From NCBI RefSeq assembly GCF_052078665.1, contig NZ_JBQJIK010000002.1, positions 99,818-163,817 on the forward strand: a DNA stretch of 64,000 nt, in the 5' to 3' direction. The notes below the pieces were generated by a model. It made no database searches, was not told the DNA's origin, and worked only from the letters and a program-made list of their open reading frames with translations. Shown here one piece after another: positions 31,902 to 40,691 of the stretch (positions are counted from its first letter, which is position 1; the number at the start of each line of letters is the position of its first letter). The translations under genes and the position numbers were made by a program. The DNA is from Inquilinus sp052078665 (lineage in GTDB: Bacteria; Pseudomonadota; Alphaproteobacteria; DSM-16000; Inquilinaceae).

Positions 31902-34900
31902 GCTTCAATCTTTCGGCGCTTGCCGTCCGCGAGCGCTCGGTGACGCTGTTCTTCATCATCGCGATCGCGGTCGCCGGCGCCTTCGCCTTCCTCGAGCTCG
32001 GCCGTGCCGAGGATCCCGCCTTCACCGTGAAGACACTGACCGTCACCACCGCCTGGCCGGGCGCGACGGCGCAGGAGATGCAGGACCTCGTCGCCGAGCC
32101 GCTGGAGAAGCGCCTCCAGGAGTTGGCCTGGTACGACCGGGTCGACACCATGGTGCGGCCCGGGTTGGCCTTCATGACGCTCACATTGAAGGACAGCACC
32201 CCGCCGTCGGCGGTGCAGGAGCAGTTCTACCAGGCCCGCAAGAAGCTGGGCGACGAGGCCCGGAAGCTGCCCGCCGGGGCCATGGGCCCGTTCGTCAACG
32301 ACGAATACTCGGACGTCAGCTTCGCGCTGTACGCGCTGAAGGCCGACGGCATGCCGATGCGCGCGCTGGTCCGGCAGGGCGAGGCGATCCGCCAGCAGCT
32401 GCTCCAGGTGCCCGGCGTCAAGAAGATCGACATTCTCGGCGAACGGCCGGAACGCATCTTCGTCGAGTTCTCCTATGCGAAGCTGGTCACGCTCGGCGTC
32501 TCGGCGCAGGACATCTTCGTCGCCCTGCAGCGGCAGAACGCGGTGACGCCGGCGGGTTCGATCGACACCGAGGGACCGCAGGTCTTCATCCGCCTCGACG
32601 GCGCCTATGACGACCTTCGGAAGATCGCCGACACGCCGATCGCCGCCGGCGGCCGCACGCTCAAGCTCTCCGACATCGCCGATGTCCGGCGCGGATACGA
32701 GGACCCGGCGACCTTCATCATCCGCCATCAGGGCGAGCCAGCCTTGATGCTGTCCGTGGTGATGCAGGGCGGCTGGAACGGCCTCGACCTCGGCCGCGCG
32801 CTGGAGGCGGAGACGGCGAAGGTTGCCGGTGCCCTGCCGCTCGGGCTCAGCCTGACCAAGGTGACCGACCAGGCCGTGAACATCACGGAGTCCGTCGACG
32901 AATTCATGCTGAAGTTCTTCATGGCGCTCGGGGTCGTGCTGCTGGTCAGCCTGCTCAGCCTCGGCTGGCGGGTCGGCATCGTCGTCGCGGCCGCGGTTCC
33001 CCTCACCCTCGCGGTCGTCTTCCTGGTCATGCTGGAGACCGGCCGCTTCTTCGACCGCATCACGCTCGGCGCCCTGATCCTCGCGCTCGGGCTGCTGGTC
33101 GACGACGCCATCATCGCCATCGAGGTGATGGTGGTGAAGATGGAAGAGGGCATGGACCGGATCGCGGCCGCGGCCTATGCCTGGAGCCATACGGCGGCGC
33201 CGATGCTGTCGGGCACGCTGGTGACGGTGGTCGGGCTGATGCCGGTCGGCTTCGCGCGCTCGACGGCCGGCGAATATGCCGGCAACATCTTCTGGATCGT
33301 GGGCTTCGCCCTGATCGCCTCCTGGGTCGTGGCGGTCGCCGTCACGCCCTATCTCGGCGTGAAGCTGCTGCCCGAGATCAAGCCGGTCGAAGGCGGGCAC
33401 CACGCCATCTACGACACGCCGAACTACCGGCGCCTGCGCCGGGTCATCGGCTTTGCCGTGCGCCACAAATTCCTGACCTGCGGCGCGGTGGGGATCGTCT
33501 TCGTGCTCTCCGTCATCGGCATGGGCGCGGTGAAGCAGCAATTCTTTCCGACCTCCGATCGTCCCGAGGTGCTGGTCGAGGTGCGCATGCCGGAGGGCAC
33601 GAGCATCGAGGCGACGGAGCGGACGGTCGAGACGGTCGAGCGCTGGCTGGCGGACCAGCCGGAGGCGCAGATCGTCACCAGCTATGTCGGCCAGGGCGCG
33701 CCGCGCTTCTTCCTGGCGATGTCCCCGGAACTGCCAGACCCCGCCTTCGCCAAGATCGTCATCCTGACACCGGACGCGGAGGCCCGCGAAGCCCTGAAGC
33801 ACCGGCTGCGCACGGCCGTGGCCGAAGGGCTCGCGCCCGAGGCCTATCTGCGCATCACCCAGCTGGTGTTCGGCCCCTACACGCCGTTCCCGGTCGAGTT
33901 CCGGATCATGGGGCCGGACGCCGGCGAGCTGCGCCGGATTTCCGAGCAGGCCCTCGCCATCATGCGGGGCGTGCCCGAGGTGCAGCAGGCCAATCGCGAC
34001 TGGGGCAATCGCGTGCCGACCTTGCGCTATGTCCTCGACCAGGACCGGCTGCGCCTCATCGGCCTGTCGCCGGCGGAAGCGGCGCAGCAGCTGCAGTTCC
34101 TCCTCACCGGCGTCACCGTCACGCAGGTTCGCGAGAACATCCGCACCGTCGACGTGGTGGCCCGCAGCGCCGGTGGAGAGCGGCTCGATCCCGCCCGCCT
34201 CACCGACTTCTCGCTCACCAGCCGCGATGGGCGCCTGATCCCGCTCGACCAGATCGGCCATGCCGAGGTGCGCATGGAAGATCCGGTCATGAAGCGGCGC
34301 GACCGGATCCCGACGATCGCCGTCCGCTCCGATATCGGCGAGGCCACCCAGCCGCCTGAAGTGTCGAAGCATGTCATGCAGGCCCTGCAGCCGCTGATCG
34401 CCTCGCTGCCCGACGGCTACCGCATCGAAATGGGCGGCTCGATCGAGGAAGCGGGCAAGGCGAACGCCGCGCTCGCCGCCGTGTTCCCGATCATGATCGC
34501 CCTGATGCTGGTCTTCATCATGCTGCAGGTCCGCTCCTTCTCGGCGACCGCCATGGTGATGCTCACCGCCCCGCTCGGCCTCGTCGGCGCCGTGCCGATC
34601 CTGCTCGCCTTCAACCAGCCCTTCGGCTTCAACGCCATTCTGGGACTGATCGGGCTCGCCGGCATCCTGATGCGCAACACCCTGATCCTGATCGGGCAGA
34701 TCAAGGAGAACAAGGATGCCGGGCTCGACGATTACCACGCCGTGGTCGAGGCGACCGTGCAGCGCGCCCGACCCGTCATCCTGACGGCGCTCGCCGCCGT
34801 GCTGGCGTTCGTCCCGCTCACCCATTCGGTGTTCTGGGGCTCCATGGCCTACACGCTGATCGGCGGGACGGCCATCGGCACCGTGCTCATCCTGCTCTTC

Positions 34901-35017
34901 CTGCCGGCGCTCTACGCCACCTGGTTCCGCGTGAAGCCGGCCGTCTCGCCGGAAGCCGAAGCCGGCTTAGGTCACGGACACGGAGATGCAATCCCAGTTC
35001 CGGCCGGCGCCGAGTGA
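31898..35017 (+). CDS. RND efflux pump inner-membrane permease (AcrB/HAE-like)
   Basis: The 1039 residues are of normal length for the family. Features in order: a first helix after VRERSVTLFFIIAIAV, a porter domain, and TM4 with LGLLVDDAIIAIEVMV providing the proton-relay acidic pair. A second large periplasmic domain follows from about 550, then a last helical block with LTAPLGLVGAVPILLAFNQP and IGGTAIGTVLILLFLPAL. The pump exports hydrophobic or toxic compounds using the proton gradient. The gene overlaps the adaptor by 4 bases and is under presumed MarR control. The absence of an outer-membrane partner implies use of a shared TolC-like protein. Confidence 0.93.
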   Translation: MSFNLSALAVRERSVTLFFIIAIAVAGAFAFLELGRAEDPAFTVKTLTVTTAWPGATAQEMQDLVAEPLEKRLQELAWYDRVDTMVRPGLAFMTLTLKDSTPPSAVQEQFYQARKKLGDEARKLPAGAMGPFVNDEYSDVSFALYALKADGMPMRALVRQGEAIRQQLLQVPGVKKIDILGERPERIFVEFSYAKLVTLGVSAQDIFVALQRQNAVTPAGSIDTEGPQVFIRLDGAYDDLRKIADTPIAAGGRTLKLSDIADVRRGYEDPATFIIRHQGEPALMLSVVMQGGWNGLDLGRALEAETAKVAGALPLGLSLTKVTDQAVNITESVDEFMLKFFMALGVVLLVSLLSLGWRVGIVVAAAVPLTLAVVFLVMLETGRFFDRITLGALILALGLLVDDAIIAIEVMVVKMEEGMDRIAAAAYAWSHTAAPMLSGTLVTVVGLMPVGFARSTAGEYAGNIFWIVGFALIASWVVAVAVTPYLGVKLLPEIKPVEGGHHAIYDTPNYRRLRRVIGFAVRHKFLTCGAVGIVFVLSVIGMGAVKQQFFPTSDRPEVLVEVRMPEGTSIEATERTVETVERWLADQPEAQIVTSYVGQGAPRFFLAMSPELPDPAFAKIVILTPDAEAREALKHRLRTAVAEGLAPEAYLRITQLVFGPYTPFPVEFRIMGPDAGELRRISEQALAIMRGVPEVQQANRDWGNRVPTLRYVLDQDRLRLIGLSPAEAAQQLQFLLTGVTVTQVRENIRTVDVVARSAGGERLDPARLTDFSLTSRDGRLIPLDQIGHAEVRMEDPVMKRRDRIPTIAVRSDIGEATQPPEVSKHVMQALQPLIASLPDGYRIEMGGSIEEAGKANAALAAVFPIMIALMLVFIMLQVRSFSATAMVMLTAPLGLVGAVPILLAFNQPFGFNAILGLIGLAGILMRNTLILIGQIKENKDAGLDDYHAVVEATVQRARPVILTALAAVLAFVPLTHSVFWGSMAYTLIGGTAIGTVLILLFLPALYATWFRVKPAVSPEAEAGLGHGHGDAIPVPAGAE

Positions 35018-35027
35018 CGGACGCGTA

Positions 35028-35056
35028 GGCGCAGCCGCGCGGTTTCGGCTTGCGCC
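35028..35056 (+). terminator. Possible terminator hairpin after the RND operon
   Basis: GGCGCA and GCCG pair with CGGC and TGCGCC across an 8-base loop with one bulged T. The hairpin begins 10 bases after the pump stop codon. There is no T-run, so it may be only a weak or Rho-assisted stop. Confidence 0.35.
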
Positions 35057-35071
35057 GCGGCCGCTCTGCAT

Positions 35072-35105
35072 GGTTAATCGTGCAACCTGCTTAATCGTGA
35101 TACCA
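35072..35105. promoter_or_regulatory. Tandem 17-bp LacI-type operators upstream of the nucleoside operon
   Basis: Two adjacent 17-bp units, GGTTAATCGTGCAACCT (35072-35088) and GCTTAATCGTGATACCA (35089-35105), agree at 13 of 17 positions and share TTAATCGTG. The first is a pseudo-palindrome (GGTT-N8-AACC) centred on CG, as LacI-family operators are. The second unit ends 7 bases before the start codon of the LacI gene, so binding would block initiation and give autoregulation. Confidence 0.65.
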
Positions 35106-35112
35106 GGGGCCG

Positions 35113-36111
35113 ATGCCCGGCAAGCCGCCCTCCATGCTCGATCTCGCGCGCGCTCTCGGCGTGTCGCGGGCGACCGTGTCGAACGCGCTGCGCGGCAAGG
35201 GGCGGCTGTCGCCGGAGCTGGCGGGGCGGATCCGGGCCCTGGCGGCGGAGTTGCGCTACATCCCGGCCCATGCCGGCCGCGCTTTGCGCACCGGCCGCAG
35301 CGCCACCATCGGCCTGATCGTGCCGGATTTCGGCCAGCCGCTGTTTCCGATCTTCGCCCAGGCGATCGAGCGCGCCGCCAAGAGCCGCGGCGTCGCCGTG
35401 CTGGTCGGCGACAGCCTGGGCACGGCGGCGGGGCAGGCGGCGGAGATCGCCAACCTGCTCGGCCGCGGCATCGACGCGCTGGTGATCATCCCGACCCGCG
35501 GCACCACGGTCGACGCCGCCGCGATCCCGGTGCCGGTGGCGATGATCGACAGCGCCGCCACCCGCGGCAACACGGCGTCGAGCAACCATCGCGACGGCGG
35601 CCGCCAGGTCGCCGGCCACCTGATCGGGCTCGGCCACCGCGACATCCTGCTGCTGGCCGGGCCCAAGGATTCCAAGGTGGCGCGCGAGCGCACCGACGGC
35701 ATGCGCGAGGTCTTCGCCCGGGCCGGCATCACCCCGCACATCCGGCATTCCGTCACCAGCTTCGAGGTGGGGGCGGAGATCGGCGCCGCGGCCGACCTCG
35801 CCGGCGTCACCGCCTGCGCCGCGGCCTATGACGCGCTGGCCGTCGGCTTCGTCACCGCGCTGGCCGCGCGCGGGGTGCGGGTGCCGCAGGACGTCTCGGT
35901 CACCGGCTTCGACGACCTGATGTGGGCGCGCATCGTCTCGCCGCCATTGACCACCGTGCGGCAGGACCTCGCCGCCATCGCCGACCATGCGCTGGCCGTC
36001 GCCACCGGCGAGCGCCAGGGGGCGCGGCTGTTCCCGGTCGAGCTCGTGCTCCGGGCCTCGACCGCCCGCCCGCGACACGTCAACGACAACCGAAGAGGGG
36101 GTGCTTCATGA
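35113..36111 (+). CDS. LacI family regulator of the nucleoside operon
   Basis: The 332 residues have an N-terminal HTH and hinge (MLDLARALGVSRATVSNALR; RGKGRLSPELAGRIRALAAE) and an effector domain starting GLIVPDFGQPLFPIFAQAIE, with late VTGFDDLMWARIVSPPLTTV. It is the first gene of a seven-gene operon, with ATGA overlap to the binding protein. The position predicts that it senses a purine or nucleoside, as PurR of the same family does, and that it binds the tandem operator just upstream. The ligand is inference. Confidence 0.9.
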   Translation: MPGKPPSMLDLARALGVSRATVSNALRGKGRLSPELAGRIRALAAELRYIPAHAGRALRTGRSATIGLIVPDFGQPLFPIFAQAIERAAKSRGVAVLVGDSLGTAAGQAAEIANLLGRGIDALVIIPTRGTTVDAAAIPVPVAMIDSAATRGNTASSNHRDGGRQVAGHLIGLGHRDILLLAGPKDSKVARERTDGMREVFARAGITPHIRHSVTSFEVGAEIGAAADLAGVTACAAAYDALAVGFVTALAARGVRVPQDVSVTGFDDLMWARIVSPPLTTVRQDLAAIADHALAVATGERQGARLFPVELVLRASTARPRHVNDNRRGGAS

Positions 36112-37133
36112 TCTCGACACGGATGGCCGCCGGCGCCGCGCTGGCTGTTCTCGGCCTCTCGCCCGCCTTCGCCGAGACGCCGATTCTGACCATCTCGGTC
36201 TACGGCATCGCGCAGGACGCCTATAAGAAGGACCTGTACGACCCGTTCGAGGCGAGCTGCGGCTGCAAGCTGGTGGTCGAGACCGGCAACAGCAGCGAGC
36301 GGCTGGCGAAGCTCGAGGCCAACAAGGCGTCGCCGGTGATCGACGTCGCCGCGATCGCCGATTTCAACGCGCTGGAGGCGGCGAAGAAGGACCTGATCCA
36401 GCCGATCGACGTGTCGAAGCTGTCGAATTACGGATCGCTCTACGACCTCGCCCAGGACCCGCTCGGCGGCCATCTGGCGATCGGCTACACCTTCTACTCG
36501 ACCAGCATCGTCTACCGCTCGGACAAGGTCTCGATCGCCAGCTGGAAGGACCTGTTCAAGCCCGAGCTGGCCGGCCGCATCGCCCTGCCGAACATCACCA
36601 CCACCCAGGGCCCGCTGGCGATCTATATGATCGACAAGGCCGAGGGCGGCACCACGCCCGACCTCAAGGCCGGTATCGACGCCATCGCCGCGCATCGCGA
36701 GGACGTCGTCACCTTCTACGAGCGCGGCTCGCAGATCCCGCAGCTGTTCGAGCAGGAGGAGATCCTGGCGGCGGTGGTCGGCCGCTTCGGCTGGGCCAAC
36801 ATCCGGAAGCTCGACCTGCCGATCAAATGGGCGACGCCGAGCGAGGGCCAGACCGGCGGCATGAACGTGCTGACCCTGGTCAAGGGCACCAGGAACGAGG
36901 TGCTGGCGCTGAAGTTCATCGACTACTGGCTGTCCCAGGAGGTGCAGACCAGGCTGGCCATGGACCTGGTCGACAGCCCGGCCAACAAGTCGGTCGAGGT
37001 GCCGGCCGAGACGGCGGAGGCGCTGACCTACGGCGCCGAGACCGCGGCCAGCCTGAGCTTCATCACGCCCGCGGCGATGCTGGAGAACCGCGAGGCCTGG
37101 GTCGCCGGCTGGAACGCCAAGGTCGCACAGTAG
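36108..37133 (+). CDS. Pot/Fbp-type ABC importer, substrate-binding protein
   Basis: The 341 residues start at ATG 36108, overlapping the LacI stop. A Sec signal peptide ends at AFAETP (about residue 22-24). The mature part is a family-1-type solute-binding protein with LYDPFEASCGCKLVVETGN (an unusual CGC motif), SSERLAKLEANKASPVIDVA and WATPSEGQTGGMNVLTLVKG. Relatives bind polyamines, thiamine or iron. The two downstream enzymes instead suggest a nucleoside or nucleobase ligand. Confidence 0.88.
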   Translation: MISTRMAAGAALAVLGLSPAFAETPILTISVYGIAQDAYKKDLYDPFEASCGCKLVVETGNSSERLAKLEANKASPVIDVAAIADFNALEAAKKDLIQPIDVSKLSNYGSLYDLAQDPLGGHLAIGYTFYSTSIVYRSDKVSIASWKDLFKPELAGRIALPNITTTQGPLAIYMIDKAEGGTTPDLKAGIDAIAAHREDVVTFYERGSQIPQLFEQEEILAAVVGRFGWANIRKLDLPIKWATPSEGQTGGMNVLTLVKGTRNEVLALKFIDYWLSQEVQTRLAMDLVDSPANKSVEVPAETAEALTYGAETAASLSFITPAAMLENREAWVAGWNAKVAQ

Positions 37134-37140
37134 GCGTCCG

Positions 37141-37971
37141 ATGTTCGAGAAGCGAGGCATCGGCCTGGCCCTGATGGCGCCCGCGGTGCTGTTCGTCGCG
37201 GTCGGCTTCCTGCTGCCGGTCGCGATCCTGCTGGCCGGCAGCTTCCATTCCGCCGCCGGCTGGGGGCTGGAGAACTTCACCGAGTTCTTCGCCAAGCCGC
37301 TGAATCGCGACGTGTTCTTCCGCACCTTCCGCCTGGCCCTCACGGTCACGGCGGTGGCGGCGGTGGTCGGCTATGCCGTGGCGCTGGTGATCGTCGATGC
37401 CTCGCCCGGGGTGAAGGGCAAGCTGGTCGGCCTGCTGGTGCTGCCGCTGATGATCTCGCCGGTGGCGCGGACCTATGCCTGGCTGGTGATCCTCGGCCGC
37501 ACCGGCATCGTCAATGTGGCGCTGACCAGGCTCGGCCTGTCGGACGAGCCGATCCGCTTCCTGTTCAGCGAGACCGCGATCTTCATCGGCCTGATCCAGC
37601 TGTTCTTCCCGCTGATGGTGCTGCCGCTGGTCAGCGCGCTGGAGAACCTGCCGGCGGATGTGGCGCCGGCGGCCCGGGTGCTCGGCGCCTCCTGGTGGAC
37701 GGTGTTCCGGCGCATCCTGCTGCCGCTGACCCGCGAGGGGCTGGTGGTCGGCGGCACGCTGGTCTTCGTCGGCTCGCTCACCGCCTATGTCACGCCGGCG
37801 ATCCTCGGCGGCTCCAAGGTGCTGATGCTGGAGACGCTGATGTACCAGCGCGTCTCGGTCGCCAACGACTATGCCGCCGCCGGGGTCATCGCCGTGATCT
37901 TGATCGGCATGAGCATCGTGACTCATAGCGGGCTGAAGCGGCTGGCCACGGCGCGGCGGAGGGCCGGCTGA
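37141..37971 (+). CDS. Pot/Fbp-type ABC importer, permease 1 (PotB-like)
   Basis: The 276-residue inner-membrane protein has about six helices. The coupling loop reads ARVLGASWWTVFRRILLPLT and a typical YVTPAILGGSKVLMLETLMY follows. It belongs to the BPD_transp_1 family seen in spermidine/putrescine importers. Seven bases separate it from the binding-protein gene, and its stop overlaps the start of permease 2 by one base. Confidence 0.9.
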   Translation: MFEKRGIGLALMAPAVLFVAVGFLLPVAILLAGSFHSAAGWGLENFTEFFAKPLNRDVFFRTFRLALTVTAVAAVVGYAVALVIVDASPGVKGKLVGLLVLPLMISPVARTYAWLVILGRTGIVNVALTRLGLSDEPIRFLFSETAIFIGLIQLFFPLMVLPLVSALENLPADVAPAARVLGASWWTVFRRILLPLTREGLVVGGTLVFVGSLTAYVTPAILGGSKVLMLETLMYQRVSVANDYAAAGVIAVILIGMSIVTHSGLKRLATARRRAG

Positions 37972-38744
37972 TGCGGATCGCCGGCCACACCCTGCTCGCC
38001 GCCGTGATGGTGTTCCTGATCGGCCCGTTCCTGCTGATCTGCATCGCCGGCCTGTCCGCCGGCGAGACCCTGGCCTTCCCGCCGCAGGCCCTGTCGCTGC
38101 GCTGGGTGGCCAAGGTGTTCGAGGTCGATAGCTTCCGCGCCAGCTTCGCCCTGTCGCTGGCGCTCGGCCTCGGCGCCACTGGTGCTGCGCTACTGCTCGG
38201 CATCCCCGCCGCTTATGCGCTGGAACGCTACGAGCTGCCGGGGCGCGAGGCGGTGCGCGGCGTGGTCACGGCGCCGATCATCGTGCCCGGCATCATCGTC
38301 GGCCTGGCGCTGCTGCGGCACCTGGTGATCCCGGCCGGCATCCCGGTGATGGCCGCGCTGTTCGTCGCCCACACGGCGCTCCTGGTGCCCTATGCCGTGC
38401 GCATCACCTCGGCCAGCCTGAAGAACCTGCGGGTCGACCTGGAGGAGGCGGCGGTGCTGCTCGGCGCCAGCCGGGCCGGGGCCTTCTTCCGGGTGGTGCT
38501 GCCGAACATCCGCAACGGCATCATGGCCGCCTTCGTCATCGGCTTCGTCACCTCCTTCAACCAGGTGCCGGTGTCGCTGTTCCTGTCCGGCCCCGGGGTC
38601 TCGACTCTGCCGATCGACATGATGTTCTACATGGAATTCAACTACGACCCGTCGGTGGCCGCCCTGTCGGGCCTGCTGGCCCTGATGTCGCTCGCCATCG
38701 TGCTGGTCGCCGAACGCCTGCTGGGGCTGTCCCGCTATGTCTGA
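37971..38744 (+). CDS. Pot/Fbp-type ABC importer, permease 2 (PotC-like)
   Basis: The 257-residue membrane protein has PotC-like order: an N-terminal helix, PAAYALERYELPGREAV, the coupling loop AAVLLGASRAGAFFRVVLPN and a late TSFNQVPVSLFLSGPGVSTL. It pairs with permease 1. The 3' end overlaps the ATPase gene by 8 bases, consistent with translational coupling. Confidence 0.9.
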   Translation: MRIAGHTLLAAVMVFLIGPFLLICIAGLSAGETLAFPPQALSLRWVAKVFEVDSFRASFALSLALGLGATGAALLLGIPAAYALERYELPGREAVRGVVTAPIIVPGIIVGLALLRHLVIPAGIPVMAALFVAHTALLVPYAVRITSASLKNLRVDLEEAAVLLGASRAGAFFRVVLPNIRNGIMAAFVIGFVTSFNQVPVSLFLSGPGVSTLPIDMMFYMEFNYDPSVAALSGLLALMSLAIVLVAERLLGLSRYV

Positions 38745-39759
38745 CGCCTTCCTCGATATCAACGGGCTGACGCTCGCCTATCACGGCCAGGTCGCGGTCG
38801 ACCGGCTGACCGTGTCGATCCGGCGCGGCGAGCTGGTGGCGCTGCTCGGCCCCTCCGGCTGCGGCAAGACCACGACGATGCGCGCCATCGCCGGGCTGAT
38901 GGCGCCGGCCGGCGGGCGGATCACCCTGGCCGGGCGCGACATCACCCGGGTGCCGGCCAACAAGCGCGGCGTCGGGCTGGTGTTCCAGTCCTACGCCTTG
39001 TTCCCGCATCTGACGGTGGCCGAGAACGTCGCCTTCGGGCTGCGGCTGAAGCGGCTGCCGGAGGCGGAGATCACCAGCCGGGTCGGCGCGGCGCTGGCCA
39101 ATGTCGGCCTCTCCGACTTCGCCCAGCGCCTGCCCAAGGCCCTGTCCGGCGGCCAGCAGCAGCGCGTTGCCCTGGCCCGGTCGATCGTGGTCGAGCCGCA
39201 ACTGCTGCTCCTGGACGAGCCGCTGTCCAACCTCGACGCAAGGCTGCGGCTGGAGATGCGCAGCGAGCTGAGCCGCCTGCAGCGCGAGCTCGGCATCACC
39301 ATGATCTATGTCACCCACGACCAGGCCGAGGCGCTGGCCCTGGCCGACCGGATCATCGTCATGCGCGCCGGCCAGATCGAGCAGATGGGCCGGCCGGACG
39401 AGATCTACGAGGCGCCGCGCTCGCCCTTCGTCGCCCGCTTCATGGGCTTCGAGAACACCTTCGCCGTGGAGGAGGGCAGGCTTGCCACGGCCGGCGGCAG
39501 CCTGGCCCCGGGTTTTGCCCTGCCGGCGGCGGCCAAGGCGCTGGGCTGGCGGCCGCAGGCGGTGGCGCTGGGCGCCGGGCCGCATCGCGGCCGGGTGCGC
39601 GGCGTGTCCTATCTCGGCCAGACCGTCGAATACCTGCTGGAGACGCCGGCCGGCCCGGTCAAGGCCGAGGTGCCGGCGGCCGCGCCCCGGCACGAGACGG
39701 GGGCGGAGATCGCCTTCGACCTACCGCTGGCGACGGCGGCGGTGATGGAGCGGGCATGA
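38737..39759 (+). CDS. Pot/Fbp-type ABC importer, ATPase
   Basis: The 340 residues carry Walker A GPSGCGKTT (about 38-46), Q-loop VFQSYALFPH, signature LSGGQQQR, Walker B LLLLDEPLSNLD and H-loop YVTHDQAEA, followed by a C-terminal TOBE domain (from about 270) as in PotA and FbpC. It drives uptake through the two permeases. It overlaps the next gene, a nucleoside hydrolase, by 4 bases, which ties transport to nucleoside cleavage. Confidence 0.92.
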   Translation: MSDAFLDINGLTLAYHGQVAVDRLTVSIRRGELVALLGPSGCGKTTTMRAIAGLMAPAGGRITLAGRDITRVPANKRGVGLVFQSYALFPHLTVAENVAFGLRLKRLPEAEITSRVGAALANVGLSDFAQRLPKALSGGQQQRVALARSIVVEPQLLLLDEPLSNLDARLRLEMRSELSRLQRELGITMIYVTHDQAEALALADRIIVMRAGQIEQMGRPDEIYEAPRSPFVARFMGFENTFAVEEGRLATAGGSLAPGFALPAAAKALGWRPQAVALGAGPHRGRVRGVSYLGQTVEYLLETPAGPVKAEVPAAAPRHETGAEIAFDLPLATAAVMERA

Positions 39760-40691
39760 TGCGCCGGGTCTGGATCGACACCGATATGGGCTTCGACGAT
39801 GTCGTCGCCATCGTCATGGTGGCGGACGTGCCCGACGTCGCCATCGCCGGGCTGTCGCTGGTCGCCGGCAACGCGCCGCTCGACCGGGTGGCGCAGAACG
39901 CCCGCGACGCCGCCGCCTTCTTCGGCTGGGACGTGCCGATGCATCCCGGCCGTGACCGCCCGCTGCTCGGCGACCTTGTCACCGCCGCCTATGCCCTCGG
40001 CGACGGCGCCATGCCCACGGTCGGCGGGACCTTGCCCGAGGCGGACACGCCGCTGTCCGGGGAGCCGGCGCTTTCGGCGCTGGCCCGGTACCTGGAGGAG
40101 GGCGGGTCCGAGATCCTGGCGCTGGGCCCGCTGACCAACATCGCCGCCCTGGTGATCGCCCGGCCGGACCTGGCGGCGCGGATCCGGCTGGTCTGGATGG
40201 GCGGCAGCGCCGGCCCGGGCAACCACAGCGCGGTCGCCGAGTTCAACGCCGCGGTCGACCCGGAGGCGATCCAGGGGGTGATCGATGCCGGGGTGCGGAT
40301 CAGCATGGTCGGGCTCGATGCCTGCCGGCCGGTGACGGTCTCGGTCGCCGATGCCGGCCGGCTGCGGGCGATCGGCGGCGACCGCGCCGCGGTGCTGGCC
40401 GACCTGCTGGAGGGCTATGCCCGCATCGGCCAGGCCGGGGTGCCGCACCCGCTCTACGACCCGGTGGCGGCCGCCGCCTGGATCGAGTCGGCGACGGTCG
40501 GCTTCCGCCCGGCCCGGCTGGATGCCGAGCTGTCCGGCCGGCTGACCCGCGGCATGACCGTCATCGAATGGCGGGTGCCGCGCAAGGCCGCCGCCAATGC
40601 CGACATCGCCACCGTCCCGGACGCCGAGCGCATCCGGGCGATGGCGCTCGGCGCGCTGGAGCGCGCCGCCCAACCGAAGGTCCAGCCATGA
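39756..40691 (+). CDS. Inosine-uridine-type nucleoside hydrolase
   Basis: The 311-residue nucleoside hydrolase has the calcium/ribose motif IDTDMGFDD (Asp8, Asp10, Asp14 and Asp15), LGPLTNIAAL in the middle, and AEFNAAVDPEA as the second conserved block. A Pro-to-Met change in the first motif (DTDMG for the usual DTDPG) is seen. The enzyme hydrolyses the N-glycosidic bond of ribonucleosides to ribose and base in the cytoplasm. It sits between the importer ATPase and adenine deaminase with 4-base overlaps on both sides, so a purine nucleoside such as adenosine is the likely substrate. Confidence 0.92.
   Translation: MMRRVWIDTDMGFDDVVAIVMVADVPDVAIAGLSLVAGNAPLDRVAQNARDAAAFFGWDVPMHPGRDRPLLGDLVTAAYALGDGAMPTVGGTLPEADTPLSGEPALSALARYLEEGGSEILALGPLTNIAALVIARPDLAARIRLVWMGGSAGPGNHSAVAEFNAAVDPEAIQGVIDAGVRISMVGLDACRPVTVSVADAGRLRAIGGDRAAVLADLLEGYARIGQAGVPHPLYDPVAAAAWIESATVGFRPARLDAELSGRLTRGMTVIEWRVPRKAAANADIATVPDAERIRAMALGALERAAQPKVQP

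Noticed and set aside
31730..34825. A 1031-codon open frame on the minus strand
   Set aside because: It is the mirror of the RND permease gene in GC-rich DNA, a long Arg/His/Gln-rich frame with no domain content.
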